Under the pieces are notes generated by a model. The model was not told the origin of the DNA and searched no databases. It saw only the letters and a program-made list of their open reading frames with translations. Positions 36,832 to 44,954 of a DNA stretch of 64,000 nucleotides are shown here, piece by piece; the first letter of the stretch is position 1, and every line of letters starts with the position of its first letter. A program made the translations under genes and the position numbers. Source of the stretch: Humibacillus xanthopallidus (lineage in GTDB: Bacteria; Actinomycetota; Actinomycetes; Actinomycetales; Dermatophilaceae); NCBI RefSeq assembly GCF_006717145.1, contig NZ_VFQF01000002.1, positions 1,054,001 through 1,118,000 of the forward strand. The letters are read 5' to 3'.

Positions 36832-37287
36832 TCACTCGCCAGTGACCCGACCTCGCCCGGACTTGAGGTCGGAGCGGCGCTTCTTGTTCTCGAGCCGGCG
36901 CCGCTGCGAACCCTTGGTGGGCTTGGTCGCTCGACGCGCCGCAGGCGGAGGCGCCAGCGCGGTGCGCAACAGCTCCGACAGGCGAGCGCGCGCAGCCGAC
37001 CGGTTGCGCAGCTGGGAGCGGTGCTCCGACGCGACGACCGAGATCCGTCCGGCCACAAGCCGGTCCGCCAAAGCGCGCGAGAGTCGCTCGCGCTGCACGT
37101 CGTCGAGCGAGGCTGAGGTGGCGGGCTCGAAGAGCAGCTCGACGCGGCTGTCGGTCGTGTTGACGCCCTGGCCGCCCGGGCCCGACGACCTGCTGAAGCG
37201 TTCGATCAGCTCGGAGGCGGGGATGACGAGGCCGCGCCGCAGGCCGGGGCCGGGCGCGATCACGAGGTCGTCCCCGGGTTCGTTCAC
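36832..37287 (-). CDS. arfB: Peptidyl-tRNA hydrolase ArfB (ribosome rescue)
   Basis: 151 aa from GTG 37287. Class I release-factor-like domain with the GGQ loop SGPGGQGVNTTDSRVEL near 44-60 and the basic Lys/Arg-rich C-terminal tail (KGSQRRRLENKKRRSDLKSG) that enters the mRNA channel of stalled ribosomes. Hydrolyses peptidyl-tRNA on non-stop complexes. Length matches ArfB/YaeJ. A GACACT box lies 6 nt before the GTG, hinting at a leaderless start; the open frame further upstream runs through an inverted repeat and is unlikely to be coding. Confidence 0.9.
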   Translation of the reverse strand: MNEPGDDLVIAPGPGLRRGLVIPASELIERFSRSSGPGGQGVNTTDSRVELLFEPATSASLDDVQRERLSRALADRLVAGRISVVASEHRSQLRNRSAARARLSELLRTALAPPPAARRATKPTKGSQRRRLENKKRRSDLKSGRGRVTGE

Positions 37288-37315
37288 CTCATCAGTGTCG
37301 CCCCACCTGCGGGTC

Positions 37316-37353
37316 GATGTATCTCCGAGGTGCATGGCCCTCGGAGATACATC
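37316..37353. promoter_or_regulatory. Perfect 14-bp inverted repeat upstream of arfB
   Basis: GATGTATCTCCGAG (37316-37329) and CTCGGAGATACATC (37340-37353), 10 nt apart. The AT-containing outer part is unusual for this genome, and arms of the type ATGTATC...GATACAT resemble operators of PadR/TetR-type repressors. It lies between the SDR stop (37385) and the arfB start (37287). It could also act as an SDR terminator, but there is no T-run. Confidence 0.6.
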
Positions 37354-37384
37354 CAACCGGGGTGGGGGGCCCGGCCCGATGCGC

Positions 37385-38161
37385 TCAGCGCGGCGGCATC
37401 CGCAGGGCGCCGTCGAGCCGGATGACCTCGCCGTTGAGCATCGGGTTGTCGATGATGTGGCGCACGAGGCTGGCGTACTCCTCGGGACGACCCAGCCGGG
37501 AGGGGTGCGGCACCTGCTTCTCGAGGACCTCCTTCACCTCACCAGGAAGGCCGGCGAGCATCGGCGTCTCGAAGGTGCCAGGTGCGATCGTCATGACGCG
37601 AATCGCCTTGTCTGCGAGGTCCCGAGCCGCCGACAGAGTGAGCCCGACGATGCCACCCTTGCTCGCGGCATACGCAGCCTGGCCGATCTGGCCGTCGAAG
37701 GCCGCGATGCTCGCGGTGTTGACGATGACGCCGCGGTCTCCGTCGACCGGCTCGTTGGCGAGCATTGCTGCGGCCGTGAGGCGCAGGACGTTGAACGACC
37801 CGACGAGGTTGATGTCGATGACCGTCTTGAAGGTCTCGAGCGAGAGCGGACCTCCGCGGCCGATGACGCGGCCCGGCGTGGCGACGCCGGCGCAGTTGAC
37901 GGCGACACGCAGCTCACCGAGGGAGGCGGCGCGGTCCACTGCCGCCTGCACCTGGGCCTCGTTGCGAACGTCGGCGGCGACGAAAACCGCACTGCCAGAA
38001 CGCTGCCCGTTGAGCTCCTCGACGAGCGCCGGAGCGGTCGACCCCTCGAGGTCGACGATGACGACCGTGGCGCCGTCGGCGACGAGACGGCGAGCCGTGG
38101 CGCCCCCGAGACCGGAGCCACCTCCGGTGACGAGGGCGACGGTGGACGGGCTCAGCTGCAT
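37385..38161 (-). CDS. SDR 3-hydroxyacyl-CoA dehydrogenase (HSD10/type II)
   Basis: 258 aa, ATG 38161 with GAAAGG upstream. Classical SDR: NAD-binding TGGGSGLG near 13, VIVDLEG (Asp favours NAD), NCAGV, catalytic Ser in NTASIAAF and YAASK near 166. Closest in style to HSD10-like 3-hydroxyacyl-CoA dehydrogenases ([23 protein letters not shown] end). Together with the acyl-CoA dehydrogenase 33 nt upstream it would serve beta-oxidation of a short or branched acyl-CoA, for example isoleucine-derived; specific substrate is inference. Confidence 0.88.
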   Translation of the reverse strand: MQLSPSTVALVTGGGSGLGGATARRLVADGATVVIVDLEGSTAPALVEELNGQRSGSAVFVAADVRNEAQVQAAVDRAASLGELRVAVNCAGVATPGRVIGRGGPLSLETFKTVIDINLVGSFNVLRLTAAAMLANEPVDGDRGVIVNTASIAAFDGQIGQAAYAASKGGIVGLTLSAARDLADKAIRVMTIAPGTFETPMLAGLPGEVKEVLEKQVPHPSRLGRPEEYASLVRHIIDNPMLNGEVIRLDGALRMPPR

Positions 38162-38194
38162 AGCAGGACCTTTCGGCGGGGGAGGTTGACGACG

Positions 38195-39340
38195 TCAGCG
38201 GGTGAGCAGGTGGCGGGAGATGACGAGCCGCTGGATCTGGTTGGTGCCCTCGAAGATCTGGGTCACCTTCGCCTCGCGCATGTAGCGCTCGAGCGGGAAG
38301 TCCTCGGTGTAGCCGGCGCCGCCCAGCACCTGCACCGCGTCGGTCGTCACGCGCATCGCGGCGTCGGTCGCGACGAGCTTGGCGACGGCGGCCTCCTTGC
38401 TGTAGCCGCGGCCGGCGTCCTTGAGGCGGGCGGCGTGCAGGTAGGTCGCGCGCGCTGAGGTGACGGCGGCCTCCATGTCGGCGAGGAGGAAGGCAAGACC
38501 CTGGAAGTCGCCGATGCGACGGTCGAACTGCTCACGCTCCGAGGCGTACTCGCTCGCGCGGTCGAGGGCCGCCTGGGCGAGGCCCGTCGCTGCGGCAGCG
38601 ATGCCGAGGCGTCCGGCATCGAGTGCCGACAGGGCGATGTGCATCCCCTCGCCCTCGTGGCCGACGAGCCGGCCCTCGTCGATGCGCACCTGGTCGAACA
38701 TCACCTGTGCCACAGGGTCGCAGTGCAGGCCCATCTTCTTCTCGGGGTCGGCGAAGGAGAGGCCCTCGGCGTGACCCGGCACGACGAAGGTCGACAGGCC
38801 CCGGCCGCCGTCATCGGAGGTGCGGGCGAAGGTCGTGTAGTAGTCGGCGTGGCCGGCGTGCGAGATCCACGCCTTGGTGCCCTTGAGCGACCAGCCGTCG
38901 TCGGTGCGGGTCGCGCGGGTCGTCATCGACGCGATGTCGGACCCGGCGAGCGGCTCGGAGAGGCAGTAGGCGCCCAGCTGCTCGCCGGAGAGCATCCCCG
39001 GCAGGAGGGCCTCCTTCTGCTCAGGTGTGCCGAAGCTCGCGATGGGGTATGCCGTGAGGCTGTGCACGCTGACCCCGACGGCGACGCTCATCCAGACGGA
39101 GGCGATCTCCTCGACGACCTGGAGGTAGACCTCGTAGGGCTGGTCTGCGCCCCCGAACTCCTCGGGGTAGGGCAGCGAGAGCAGGCCCGCCCGGCCGAGG
39201 GTGCGGAAGGTCTCCTCGGGGAACGTCCGAGCGCGTTCCGCGTCGTCGACCCGGGGCGCAAGGTCCTTGCGGCAGATCTCGCGCGTGAGCTCGATGAGGT
39301 CGGTGGCGTCGTCGGTGGGCATCAGCCTCGTCGCTGGCAT
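38195..39340 (-). CDS. Acyl-CoA dehydrogenase
   Basis: 381 aa, ATG 39340. FAD acyl-CoA dehydrogenase with GAYCLSEPLAGSDIASM near 127, KGTKAWISHAGHADYY near 156, FDRRIGDFQGLAFLLADME near 270 and the C-terminal VLGGAGYTEDFPLERYMREAKVTQIFEGTNQIQR written in parts (GGAGYTEDFP; QIFEGTNQIQR, with the catalytic Glu region). Oxidises acyl-CoA to enoyl-CoA, electrons to ETF. Start supported by a near-consensus promoter placing +1 at the ATG; ATG 39322 with a GACGAGG site is the alternative. Confidence 0.94.
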   Translation of the reverse strand: MPATRLMPTDDATDLIELTREICRKDLAPRVDDAERARTFPEETFRTLGRAGLLSLPYPEEFGGADQPYEVYLQVVEEIASVWMSVAVGVSVHSLTAYPIASFGTPEQKEALLPGMLSGEQLGAYCLSEPLAGSDIASMTTRATRTDDGWSLKGTKAWISHAGHADYYTTFARTSDDGGRGLSTFVVPGHAEGLSFADPEKKMGLHCDPVAQVMFDQVRIDEGRLVGHEGEGMHIALSALDAGRLGIAAAATGLAQAALDRASEYASEREQFDRRIGDFQGLAFLLADMEAAVTSARATYLHAARLKDAGRGYSKEAAVAKLVATDAAMRVTTDAVQVLGGAGYTEDFPLERYMREAKVTQIFEGTNQIQRLVISRHLLTR

Positions 39341-39346
39341 GGGTAG

Positions 39347-39375
39347 ATAGTAGGACGTCCGAGCATTGTGTCCAA
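39347..39375 (-). promoter_or_regulatory. Sigma-A-type promoter, leaderless, for the acyl-CoA dehydrogenase
   Basis: On the minus strand: TTGGAC (39375-39370), 17 nt, TACTAT (39352-39347), 6 nt, ATG 39340. Both hexamers are close to consensus and the spacing is ideal. Transcription would begin at or within a base of the A of the ATG. Confidence 0.75.
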
Positions 39376-39463
39376 AATGTGAGACGTGTGCGGCGGGGTC
39401 CAGGCGGGGTCGGGGCGGGGACCAGGACGGGGAAACGAGATGACGCCGCAGCTGCCCCGGCCC

Positions 39464-39469
39464 TAGCGT
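39464..39469 (+). promoter_or_regulatory. -10 box TAGCGT of the MFS gene
   Basis: TAGCGT, then 6 nt to GTG 39476. TGACGC lies 17 nt upstream (39441-39446) as a possible -35. Leaderless geometry. Confidence 0.55.
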
Positions 39470-39475
39470 CGGGGC

Positions 39476-40750
39476 GTGCTCACGCTCCTGCGGCGTCCGC
39501 TGCGCGAGGCGCCCGCGATCCCGACGTTCTATGCCCTGACGGCCGTGGCGGCCTTCGCCTTCTCGGCGTGCTTCACCCTGAACCTCGTCTTCCAGTACCG
39601 CGTCATCGGGCTCGACCCACTCCAGATGGTGCTCGTCGGCACGGTGCTCGAGCTGACCTGCTTCCTGTTCGAGGTGCCCACGGGAGTGGTCGCCGACCTG
39701 TGGAGCCGGCGCGTGTCGGTCATCATCGGCTTCGTGCTCATCGGGGCCGGCTTCGCGGTCGAGGGCATCGTCGCGACGTTCGCGGCCGCCATCGTGGGCA
39801 ACGTCGTGTGGGGCATCGGCTACACCTTCACCTCCGGTGCGTTGCAGGCCTGGATCACCGACGAGGTGGGGGAGGCGGCGGTCGCTCCGGTCTTCACGCG
39901 CGAGACCCAGATCGACCTCGGCTTCACCATCGTCGGGACGCTCGCAGCCGGGGCACTGGGGCTCATCTCGCTCCGGGTGCCGATCATTGTCGCGGGGGCG
40001 ACGCTCATCCTCCTCGGCATCGGGCTGTGGGTCGTCATGCCCGAGCGGAACTTCCAGCCCACGCCCCGGGGGGAGCGCGAGACGTATGCCCACCTCAAGG
40101 CGCAGTTCGTGGCCGGCCTGACGATCGCGCGTACGCGCCGCGTGGTCCGCGTCTTCCTGCTCGTCAGCGTGCTCGCCGGTCTCGCGAGCGAGGTCTTCGA
40201 CCGGCTGTGGCAGGTCAGGGTGCTCGACAGCTTCGCCATGCCGGAGGTCTTCGGCGGTGACGAGGCCATCGCCTTCACCGTGTTCGCGCTCATCGGCACG
40301 GTGGTCTCGCTCCTCGCCTCGCTCGCGAGCGGTCGGTGGTTGCCGCGCCACGTCATCGACGCCCACCCCGGACTGCCCGTCGCCATCGCGGCCGCCGCGC
40401 AGATGCTCGCCGTCGCCGGGCTGGCACTCGTCGGCAACCTCTGGCTGGCGCTGGCCTTCGTCTGGCTGCGCGGTGCGGCGATGGCCTTCAGCGGCCCCAT
40501 CGAGGCGGCCTGGCTCGCCCGCAACCTCGACTCCTCGACCCGAGCCACGGTGCTGTCGATGAACAGCCAGGCCAATGCGATCGGGCAGGTCGTCGGTGGG
40601 CCACCGCTCGGCGCGCTCGCGACCCGCACCTCGATCCCGGTCGCCCTCCTCGTCGCCGCCGTTGTGCAGGCGCCGTCGGTCGCCGCGTTCTGGCGGATCC
40701 GTCGCCTCGGGGCTCCTGCGCAGCCGGTGGCCGAGAGCTCGTCGAGCTGA
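39476..40750 (+). CDS. Major facilitator superfamily transporter
   Basis: 424 aa, GTG 39476. Twelve predicted helices; the loop 2-3 motif reads GVVADLWSRRVSVIIGF (MFS motif A variant) near 76. Hydrophobic throughout, with a central loop near 195-215 (RNFQPTPRGERETYAHLKAQ). Resembles MFS permeases of the multidrug/tetracycline-like class that are common in actinobacteria; substrate unknown. Convergent with modC, only 8 nt between stop codons. Confidence 0.88.
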   Translation: MLTLLRRPLREAPAIPTFYALTAVAAFAFSACFTLNLVFQYRVIGLDPLQMVLVGTVLELTCFLFEVPTGVVADLWSRRVSVIIGFVLIGAGFAVEGIVATFAAAIVGNVVWGIGYTFTSGALQAWITDEVGEAAVAPVFTRETQIDLGFTIVGTLAAGALGLISLRVPIIVAGATLILLGIGLWVVMPERNFQPTPRGERETYAHLKAQFVAGLTIARTRRVVRVFLLVSVLAGLASEVFDRLWQVRVLDSFAMPEVFGGDEAIAFTVFALIGTVVSLLASLASGRWLPRHVIDAHPGLPVAIAAAAQMLAVAGLALVGNLWLALAFVWLRGAAMAFSGPIEAAWLARNLDSSTRATVLSMNSQANAIGQVVGGPPLGALATRTSIPVALLVAAVVQAPSVAAFWRIRRLGAPAQPVAESSSS

Positions 40751-40758
40751 GGCGGTGC

Positions 40759-41826
40759 TCAGCGGGGGTAGGTGCGCACCTCGGTGGCCTTGACGGCGGC
40801 CCAGACCTCCGCCCCGACACGCAACCCCAGGGCGGCGACCGACTCGAGAGTCACCTCGGCGGTCAGCGGCACGTCGCCGAGCAGCCCGATCCGGGCCGAC
40901 TGCCCCTGCATCGTCACCGACGCGATCCGCATCCGCCAGGTGTTTCGCGGTGATCCTTCGGGCTCGTGCGCGTGCAGCGACACGGCCGTCGGCGGGATCG
41001 TGGCCCAGACCGCACCTTCGGTGGGGCCGGTCGTCACGATGCGCCCGCCGTCCAGCGTCCGCACGTGGCCGCGCGAATCGCCCTGTGCCGCATACAGGTT
41101 TAGCCCGACAACAGTGCCGACGTAGGCGCTGCGCGGCTCGCGCAGCACCTCGCTCGGGGTGCCGGTCTGGGTGACCCGGCCGTCCTCGACGAAGACGAGG
41201 TGGTCGGCGAGCGTGAGGGCGTCGAGGGGGTCGTGGGTGACGAGCACCGTCACGCCGCTGTATGCCGCGAGGCGGGTCGCGAGGTCGCTGCGGGTTCGCG
41301 CTCTGGTGTCGGGGTCGAGCGCCGAGAGGGGCTCGTCGAGCAGCAGCAGCGCCGGGTCGGTGGCCAGCGCCCGCGCGAGCGCGACCCGAGCCTGCTGCCC
41401 GGATGACAGCTCCGCCGGCTTCGCCCCGGCCCGGTCGGCGAGGCCGACCCGGTCGAGCTCGGTGTGCGCACGGGCACGAGCGGCGCCGCGGCCCACCCCC
41501 CGGCTGCGGGGCCCGTAGGCGACGTTGTCGAGCGCCCGCAGGTGGGGGAAGAGAAGGCTGTCGGCAAGCATGAGCCCGACGCCGCGCTGCTCCGGCTCGA
41601 GGTGGTGGGTGCTGTCGGCCCAGAGCCCGCCGTCGACGCGCACGTGCCCGCTGTCGAGGCGCAGCACGCCCGCGAGGGCGAGCACCGTCGTCGTCTTGCC
41701 CCCGCCGTTCGGGCCGAGGACGCCGATGACCTGGCCGGGCTCGGCGGTGAGGGCGACATCGACCTCGGTCGTACCGCGGGTCAGAGCGATTCGGGCGTCG
41801 AGTCCTGCGCCGCCTCCGCCGCTCAT
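40759..41826 (-). CDS. modC: Molybdate ABC transporter ATP-binding protein
   Basis: 355 aa, ATG 41826 overlapping the modB stop; GTG 41835 is also in frame. ABC ATPase: Walker A GPNGGGKTTT near 40, signature LSSGQQAR near 141, Walker B LLLLDEPLSALD near 161, H-loop VTHDPLD near 197. C-terminal TOBE/Mop-type domain about 285-350 that in ModC binds oxyanion. Drives molybdate (or tungstate) uptake with ModAB. Confidence 0.93.
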   Translation of the reverse strand: MSGGGGAGLDARIALTRGTTEVDVALTAEPGQVIGVLGPNGGGKTTTVLALAGVLRLDSGHVRVDGGLWADSTHHLEPEQRGVGLMLADSLLFPHLRALDNVAYGPRSRGVGRGAARARAHTELDRVGLADRAGAKPAELSSGQQARVALARALATDPALLLLDEPLSALDPDTRARTRSDLATRLAAYSGVTVLVTHDPLDALTLADHLVFVEDGRVTQTGTPSEVLREPRSAYVGTVVGLNLYAAQGDSRGHVRTLDGGRIVTTGPTEGAVWATIPPTAVSLHAHEPEGSPRNTWRMRIASVTMQGQSARIGLLGDVPLTAEVTLESVAALGLRVGAEVWAAVKATEVRTYPR

Positions 41827-42632
41827 CGCAGCCACCGTCCGCGCAGGACCCCCAGCACGAGCACGCTGACGGCGAGCAGCATGATGCTGATCGAGATGGC
41901 CACCTGCGGGTCGCGCTCGAGCTCGACGTAGACGAGGAGAGGCAGGGTCTGGGTGCGCCCCGGGAAGTTGCCGGCGAAGGTGATCGTCGCGCCGAACTCA
42001 CCGAGCGCGCGGGCCCACGCGAGTGCGAGGCCACCGGCGATGCCGGGCAGGACGAGCGGGATGCCGACCGTGCGCAGGTAGCGCAGGTCGCTCGCACCGA
42101 GCGTGCGCGCCACCGACTCGAGCCGGGGGTCGAGACCGCGCATGGCGCCCTCGACGGCCAGCACGTAGTAGGGCATCGCCACGAAGGTCTCGGCGAGCAC
42201 GACCGCCACTGTGGTGAAAGGGATCTGGATGCCGAACGGCGTGAGGTACTGGCCGAGCAGCCCGTTGCGGCCCCAGGTCAGGAGCAGGGCCACACCACCG
42301 ACGACAGGCGGCAGCACGAGCGGCACCGTGAGCAAGGCCCGCACCCAGCTCGTCACGGGATGGTCGGAGCGCGCGAGGAACCAGGCCAGCGGGGTCCCGA
42401 GGAGCAGGCAGAGCACGGCCGTGACAGAGGTCGTCGTCAGCGAGAGTCGAAGTGCCGGAAGCACCGTCGGCGTCGCGAGGTCCGACGGGATGCGCGACCA
42501 GTCGGCCTGCACGAGCAGCGCGGCGAGCGGGACGACGAGCAGCAGGAGCGCGAGAGCCGCAGGCAGGCCGAGCACGATGCGCGAGGGCCAGCGGCCGGCA
42601 TACCTCGTCGGCGAGTGGCTCGGAGCTGTCAC
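41823..42632 (-). CDS. modB: Molybdate ABC transporter permease
   Basis: 269 aa, GTG 42632 overlapping the modA stop. Binding-protein-dependent permease with five to six helices and the EAA coupling loop EGAMRGLDPRLESVARTLGAS near 160-180, followed by GEFGATITFAGNFPGRTQTLPL, a stretch typical of ModB. Cytoplasmic membrane; partner of ModC. Confidence 0.94.
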   Translation of the reverse strand: MTAPSHSPTRYAGRWPSRIVLGLPAALALLLLVVPLAALLVQADWSRIPSDLATPTVLPALRLSLTTTSVTAVLCLLLGTPLAWFLARSDHPVTSWVRALLTVPLVLPPVVGGVALLLTWGRNGLLGQYLTPFGIQIPFTTVAVVLAETFVAMPYYVLAVEGAMRGLDPRLESVARTLGASDLRYLRTVGIPLVLPGIAGGLALAWARALGEFGATITFAGNFPGRTQTLPLLVYVELERDPQVAISISIMLLAVSVLVLGVLRGRWLR

Positions 42633-43426
42633 GGTGCGGCGAAGCCGAAGGCCTGCAACGTGGCTCGGCCCTCGGCGCTCAGGAGGTAGGCGACGAACGC
42701 GCGGGACGCGGCGTCGTCGGCGAGGGTGATGACGGGGTAGGACAGCGTCGTGTTGAGCTGCGACGGGATGGTGACGCCCGTGACGGCATCCTTCGCGGCG
42801 ACGACGTCGGAGTGGTAGACGACGGCGGCATCCGCCTCGCCGAGCTTCACCTTGGCGAGCGTCGCCTTGACGTCGACCTCCTTGCTCACGACGTTGGGCA
42901 CGACGCGCGCCTTCCTGAACGTCGCCTGGGCCGCCTTGCCGCAGGGCACGGTGTCAGCGCAGAGGACGACCTTGACGGAGGGCTTCGCGAGGTCGGCGAC
43001 AGAGGTGACTGCGCCGGGATTCGTTGGTGGCACGGCGATCTCAAGGACGTTGGTGGCGAACATCTGCGTGCCCTTGACGAGGCTCCTGTCGAGCGGCTCT
43101 GCGGCGGACGTGCCGGCGAGCGCGATGACGGAGGCGGGCGCGCCGTTGTTGACCTGCTGCACGAGGGTGGCGCTCGACCCGTAGGACGTCTCGACGGTCA
43201 CCCCGGGATGAGCGGCCTCGAAGTCCTTCTTCAGCTGGTCGAAGGACTCCGTGAGCGATGCCGCAGCGAGCACGGTCACGGTGCCGTTCACCCCGCTGCT
43301 GGCCGGGCCGGACGAGGCGGAGGTGGAGCCCCCGCACGCTCCCAGGAGGGCGACGAGCAGGGCGGCGGGAGCCGCGAGGGCCAGGCGGCGGGCCCGTCGG
43401 GGGGGCAGGGGTGGGGTGGCGCTCAT
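42629..43426 (-). CDS. modA: Molybdate-binding lipoprotein
   Basis: 265 aa, ATG 43426 overlapping the regulator stop. Lipobox LLGAC near residue 30. ModA signature regions: VTVLAAASLTESFDQL near 50, SYGSSATLVQQ near 82, and a Tyr/Asp-containing DAAVVYHSDVVAA near 200. Binds the tetrahedral oxyanion outside the membrane and delivers it to ModBC. A VPCGK segment is also typical. Confidence 0.94.
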   Translation of the reverse strand: MSATPPLPPRRARRLALAAPAALLVALLGACGGSTSASSGPASSGVNGTVTVLAAASLTESFDQLKKDFEAAHPGVTVETSYGSSATLVQQVNNGAPASVIALAGTSAAEPLDRSLVKGTQMFATNVLEIAVPPTNPGAVTSVADLAKPSVKVVLCADTVPCGKAAQATFRKARVVPNVVSKEVDVKATLAKVKLGEADAAVVYHSDVVAAKDAVTGVTIPSQLNTTLSYPVITLADDAASRAFVAYLLSAEGRATLQAFGFAAP

Positions 43427-43818
43427 GCCGGGACCTCCACGACGACGTGGGTCGACTTGACGCTGGCCACGGCCACGGAGCCGACCTCGAGGTGCAGGTC
43501 GTCGACCGACTCGCTCGACAGCAGCGAGACCATGCGGAACGGGCCGCACTGCATCTCGACCTTGGCCATGACGGTGTCCTGGGTGATGGCCGTGATGATG
43601 CCGCGCATCCGGTTGCGGGCGGACGCGCCCCCGATGGCGCCGACCGCAGCCGGATGTGCGAGCTCCTGGGCGACCGCGGCCAGCTGGGCACCGTCGACGG
43701 TGCGTCGTCCGGCATCGTCGGTGCCGCCGTCGAGGCGGCCCGCGTCGACCATCCGCCTTACGGTGTCGTCGCTCACGCCGAGCAGGGCGGCGGCCTCAGT
43801 GATACGCAGATGCGGCAT
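43423..43818 (-). CDS. HTH-TOBE molybdenum-responsive regulator
   Basis: 131 aa, ATG 43818. N-terminal MerR/excisionase-type HTH (RITEAAALLGVSDDTVRRMVDAGRL) about 1-50 and a single Mop/TOBE domain about 65-130 (SARNRMRGIITAITQD, VASVKSTHVVVEV). This architecture is common in actinobacteria in place of ModE. First gene of the mod operon with a 4-nt overlap into modA, so it likely senses oxyanion and controls the operon. Mop domains also serve as Mo stores, an alternative role. Confidence 0.88.
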   Translation of the reverse strand: MPHLRITEAAALLGVSDDTVRRMVDAGRLDGGTDDAGRRTVDGAQLAAVAQELAHPAAVGAIGGASARNRMRGIITAITQDTVMAKVEMQCGPFRMVSLLSSESVDDLHLEVGSVAVASVKSTHVVVEVPA

Positions 43819-43825
43819 GAGAGCG

Positions 43826-43854
43826 ACTCTAGCCCCGCAACTGCGCCGCGTCAC
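43826..43854 (-). promoter_or_regulatory. Promoter of the mod operon
   Basis: Minus strand GTGACG (43854-43849), 17 nt, TAGAGT (43831-43826), then 7 nt to ATG 43818. Leaderless or nearly so. Confidence 0.55.
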
Positions 43855-43913
43855 GGGTTGGGAGCTGCCGCACCCGCGAGCTCGAACCAGAAGGAGCGAG
43901 AACCCCGATCGAA

Positions 43914-43974
43914 AGAGCAGTTCGTCGCGGTCGACCGACCCCGCGCGGCCACGTGGAGGGCGACGAACTGCTCT
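43914..43974. repeat. Inverted pair of the CGACGAACTGCTCT repeat (locus 2)
   Basis: AGAGCAGTTCGTCG at 43914-43927 and its exact complement CGACGAACTGCTCT at 43961-43974, 33 nt apart. Unlike loci 1 and 3 it lies between divergent promoters (mod operon and arsR operon) and could form a cruciform or RNA hairpin. Confidence 0.85.
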
Positions 43975-43991
43975 TGCGACTGCCGAGGGGG

Positions 43992-44020
43992 TTGACGTGA
44001 GGCGCGCCAGAGAGTGTAAT
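43992..44020 (+). promoter_or_regulatory. Promoter of the arsR operon
   Basis: TTGACG (43992-43997), 17 nt, TGTAAT (44015-44020). Good match to sigma-A consensus. The -10 overlaps the operator-like TAATCAAC. Confidence 0.7.
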
Positions 44021-44054
44021 CAACGTGTCAGTTGATAAAGGAGTTTGTTGATTA
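44017..44054 (+). promoter_or_regulatory. Autoregulatory operator: TAATCAAC / GTTGAT / GTTGATTA
   Basis: TAATCAAC (44017-44024) and GTTGATTA (44047-44054) are perfect complements. A further GTTGAT (44031-44036) pairs with the first copy as a 6-6-6 dyad. The AT-rich words stand out in this genome, cover the -10, the ribosome site AAGGAG and the start codon, and precede an ArsR gene. Autorepression is the natural reading. Confidence 0.65.
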
Positions 44055-44446
44055 TGATGCTCGCCCCCGTCTCGGATGCCGACCTGGACCGCGCCTTCGC
44101 GGCCCTCGCCGACCCGGTGCGCCGGGCGATCATCGCCCGCCTCAGCCGGGGCGCCGCGACGGTCAACGAGCTCGCAGAACCCTTCGAGATCAGCAAGCAG
44201 GCGGTGAGCCGGCACATCCAGGTGCTCGAGCTCGCCGGCCTCGTCAGTCGCAGCCGCGACGCCCAGCGGCGCCCCGTGCACCTCGAGGCAGCCCGGCTCG
44301 AGGCGTTGACGGCGTGGATCGACCGCTACCGCCTCGTCACCGAGCAGCGCTTCCGCGCGCTCGACGCCGTCCTCAGCGAACGCGTCGACGCCATCCCCAC
44401 CACCGACAAGAACAGCACCACCACCGACAAGGAGCAGCAGTCATGA
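44054..44446 (+). CDS. ArsR-family transcription repressor
   Basis: 130 aa from ATG 44054 (ATG 44057 follows), with AAGGAG about 10 nt upstream. Winged helix: FAALADPVRRAIIARLS near 16, then VNELAEPFEISKQAVSRHIQ recognition region near 40-58. No metal-binding Cys pattern, so it belongs to the SdpR-like group that is paired with SRPBCC proteins. C-terminal Thr/Asp tail. Coupled to the SRPBCC gene by ATGA. Confidence 0.92.
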   Translation: MMLAPVSDADLDRAFAALADPVRRAIIARLSRGAATVNELAEPFEISKQAVSRHIQVLELAGLVSRSRDAQRRPVHLEAARLEALTAWIDRYRLVTEQRFRALDAVLSERVDAIPTTDKNSTTTDKEQQS

Positions 44447-44949
44447 GCAACGCACTCACCCTCGACATCCCCGCCGGCGTCCCGTGGATCGACTTCACAC
44501 GCGACTTCGACGCACCGGTCGAGGCCGTCTGGAACGCCCACCGTGACCCCGAGCTCGTCCGCCAGTGGCTCGGCCCGCGCGGCTACGAGATGGACATCGA
44601 GCGCTGGGACTTCACCCCGGGCGGCGGCTACCGCTACGTGCACCGCAACCCCGACGGCATGGAGTTCGGCTTCCACGGCACGTTCCACACGATCCGTGAC
44701 AACGACCTCGCCATCCAGACCTTCGAGTTCGAGGGGGCGCCCGACGAGGTCGCGATCGAGTTCATGCGCTTCGTCGACCTCGGCGACGGGCGCTGCCGCC
44801 TCGAGGGACGCAGCATCGGCCGCACCGTCGAGGGCCGCGACATGATGGTCGAGAGCGGTATGGAGAAGGGCATGTCCGAGGGCTACGAGCGTCTCGAGGA
44901 GCTCGTCGCCCAGCCCACCCCCGTGACCACCGCACCGGCGCAGGGCTGA
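44443..44949 (+). CDS. SRPBCC (AHSA1-like) protein
   Basis: 168 aa, ATG 44443. START/Bet v1 fold of the AHSA1 type: FTRDFDAPVEAVWNAHRDPE near 18, VRQWLGPRGYEM near 40, and FTPGGGYRYVHRNPDG near 61. Small hydrophobic-ligand binding pocket; ArsR-SRPBCC pairs are frequent in actinobacteria but their ligand is rarely known. Middle gene of a three-gene unit. Confidence 0.9.
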   Translation: MSNALTLDIPAGVPWIDFTRDFDAPVEAVWNAHRDPELVRQWLGPRGYEMDIERWDFTPGGGYRYVHRNPDGMEFGFHGTFHTIRDNDLAIQTFEFEGAPDEVAIEFMRFVDLGDGRCRLEGRSIGRTVEGRDMMVESGMEKGMSEGYERLEELVAQPTPVTTAPAQG

Positions 44950-44954
44950 GCCCC

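Noticed and set aside
38195-42097. Very long open frame on the minus strand (about 1300 codons)
   Set aside because: Only the last 381 codons (acyl-CoA dehydrogenase) are coding; the rest is antisense to the MFS gene and out of frame with modC, a common artefact of high G+C.
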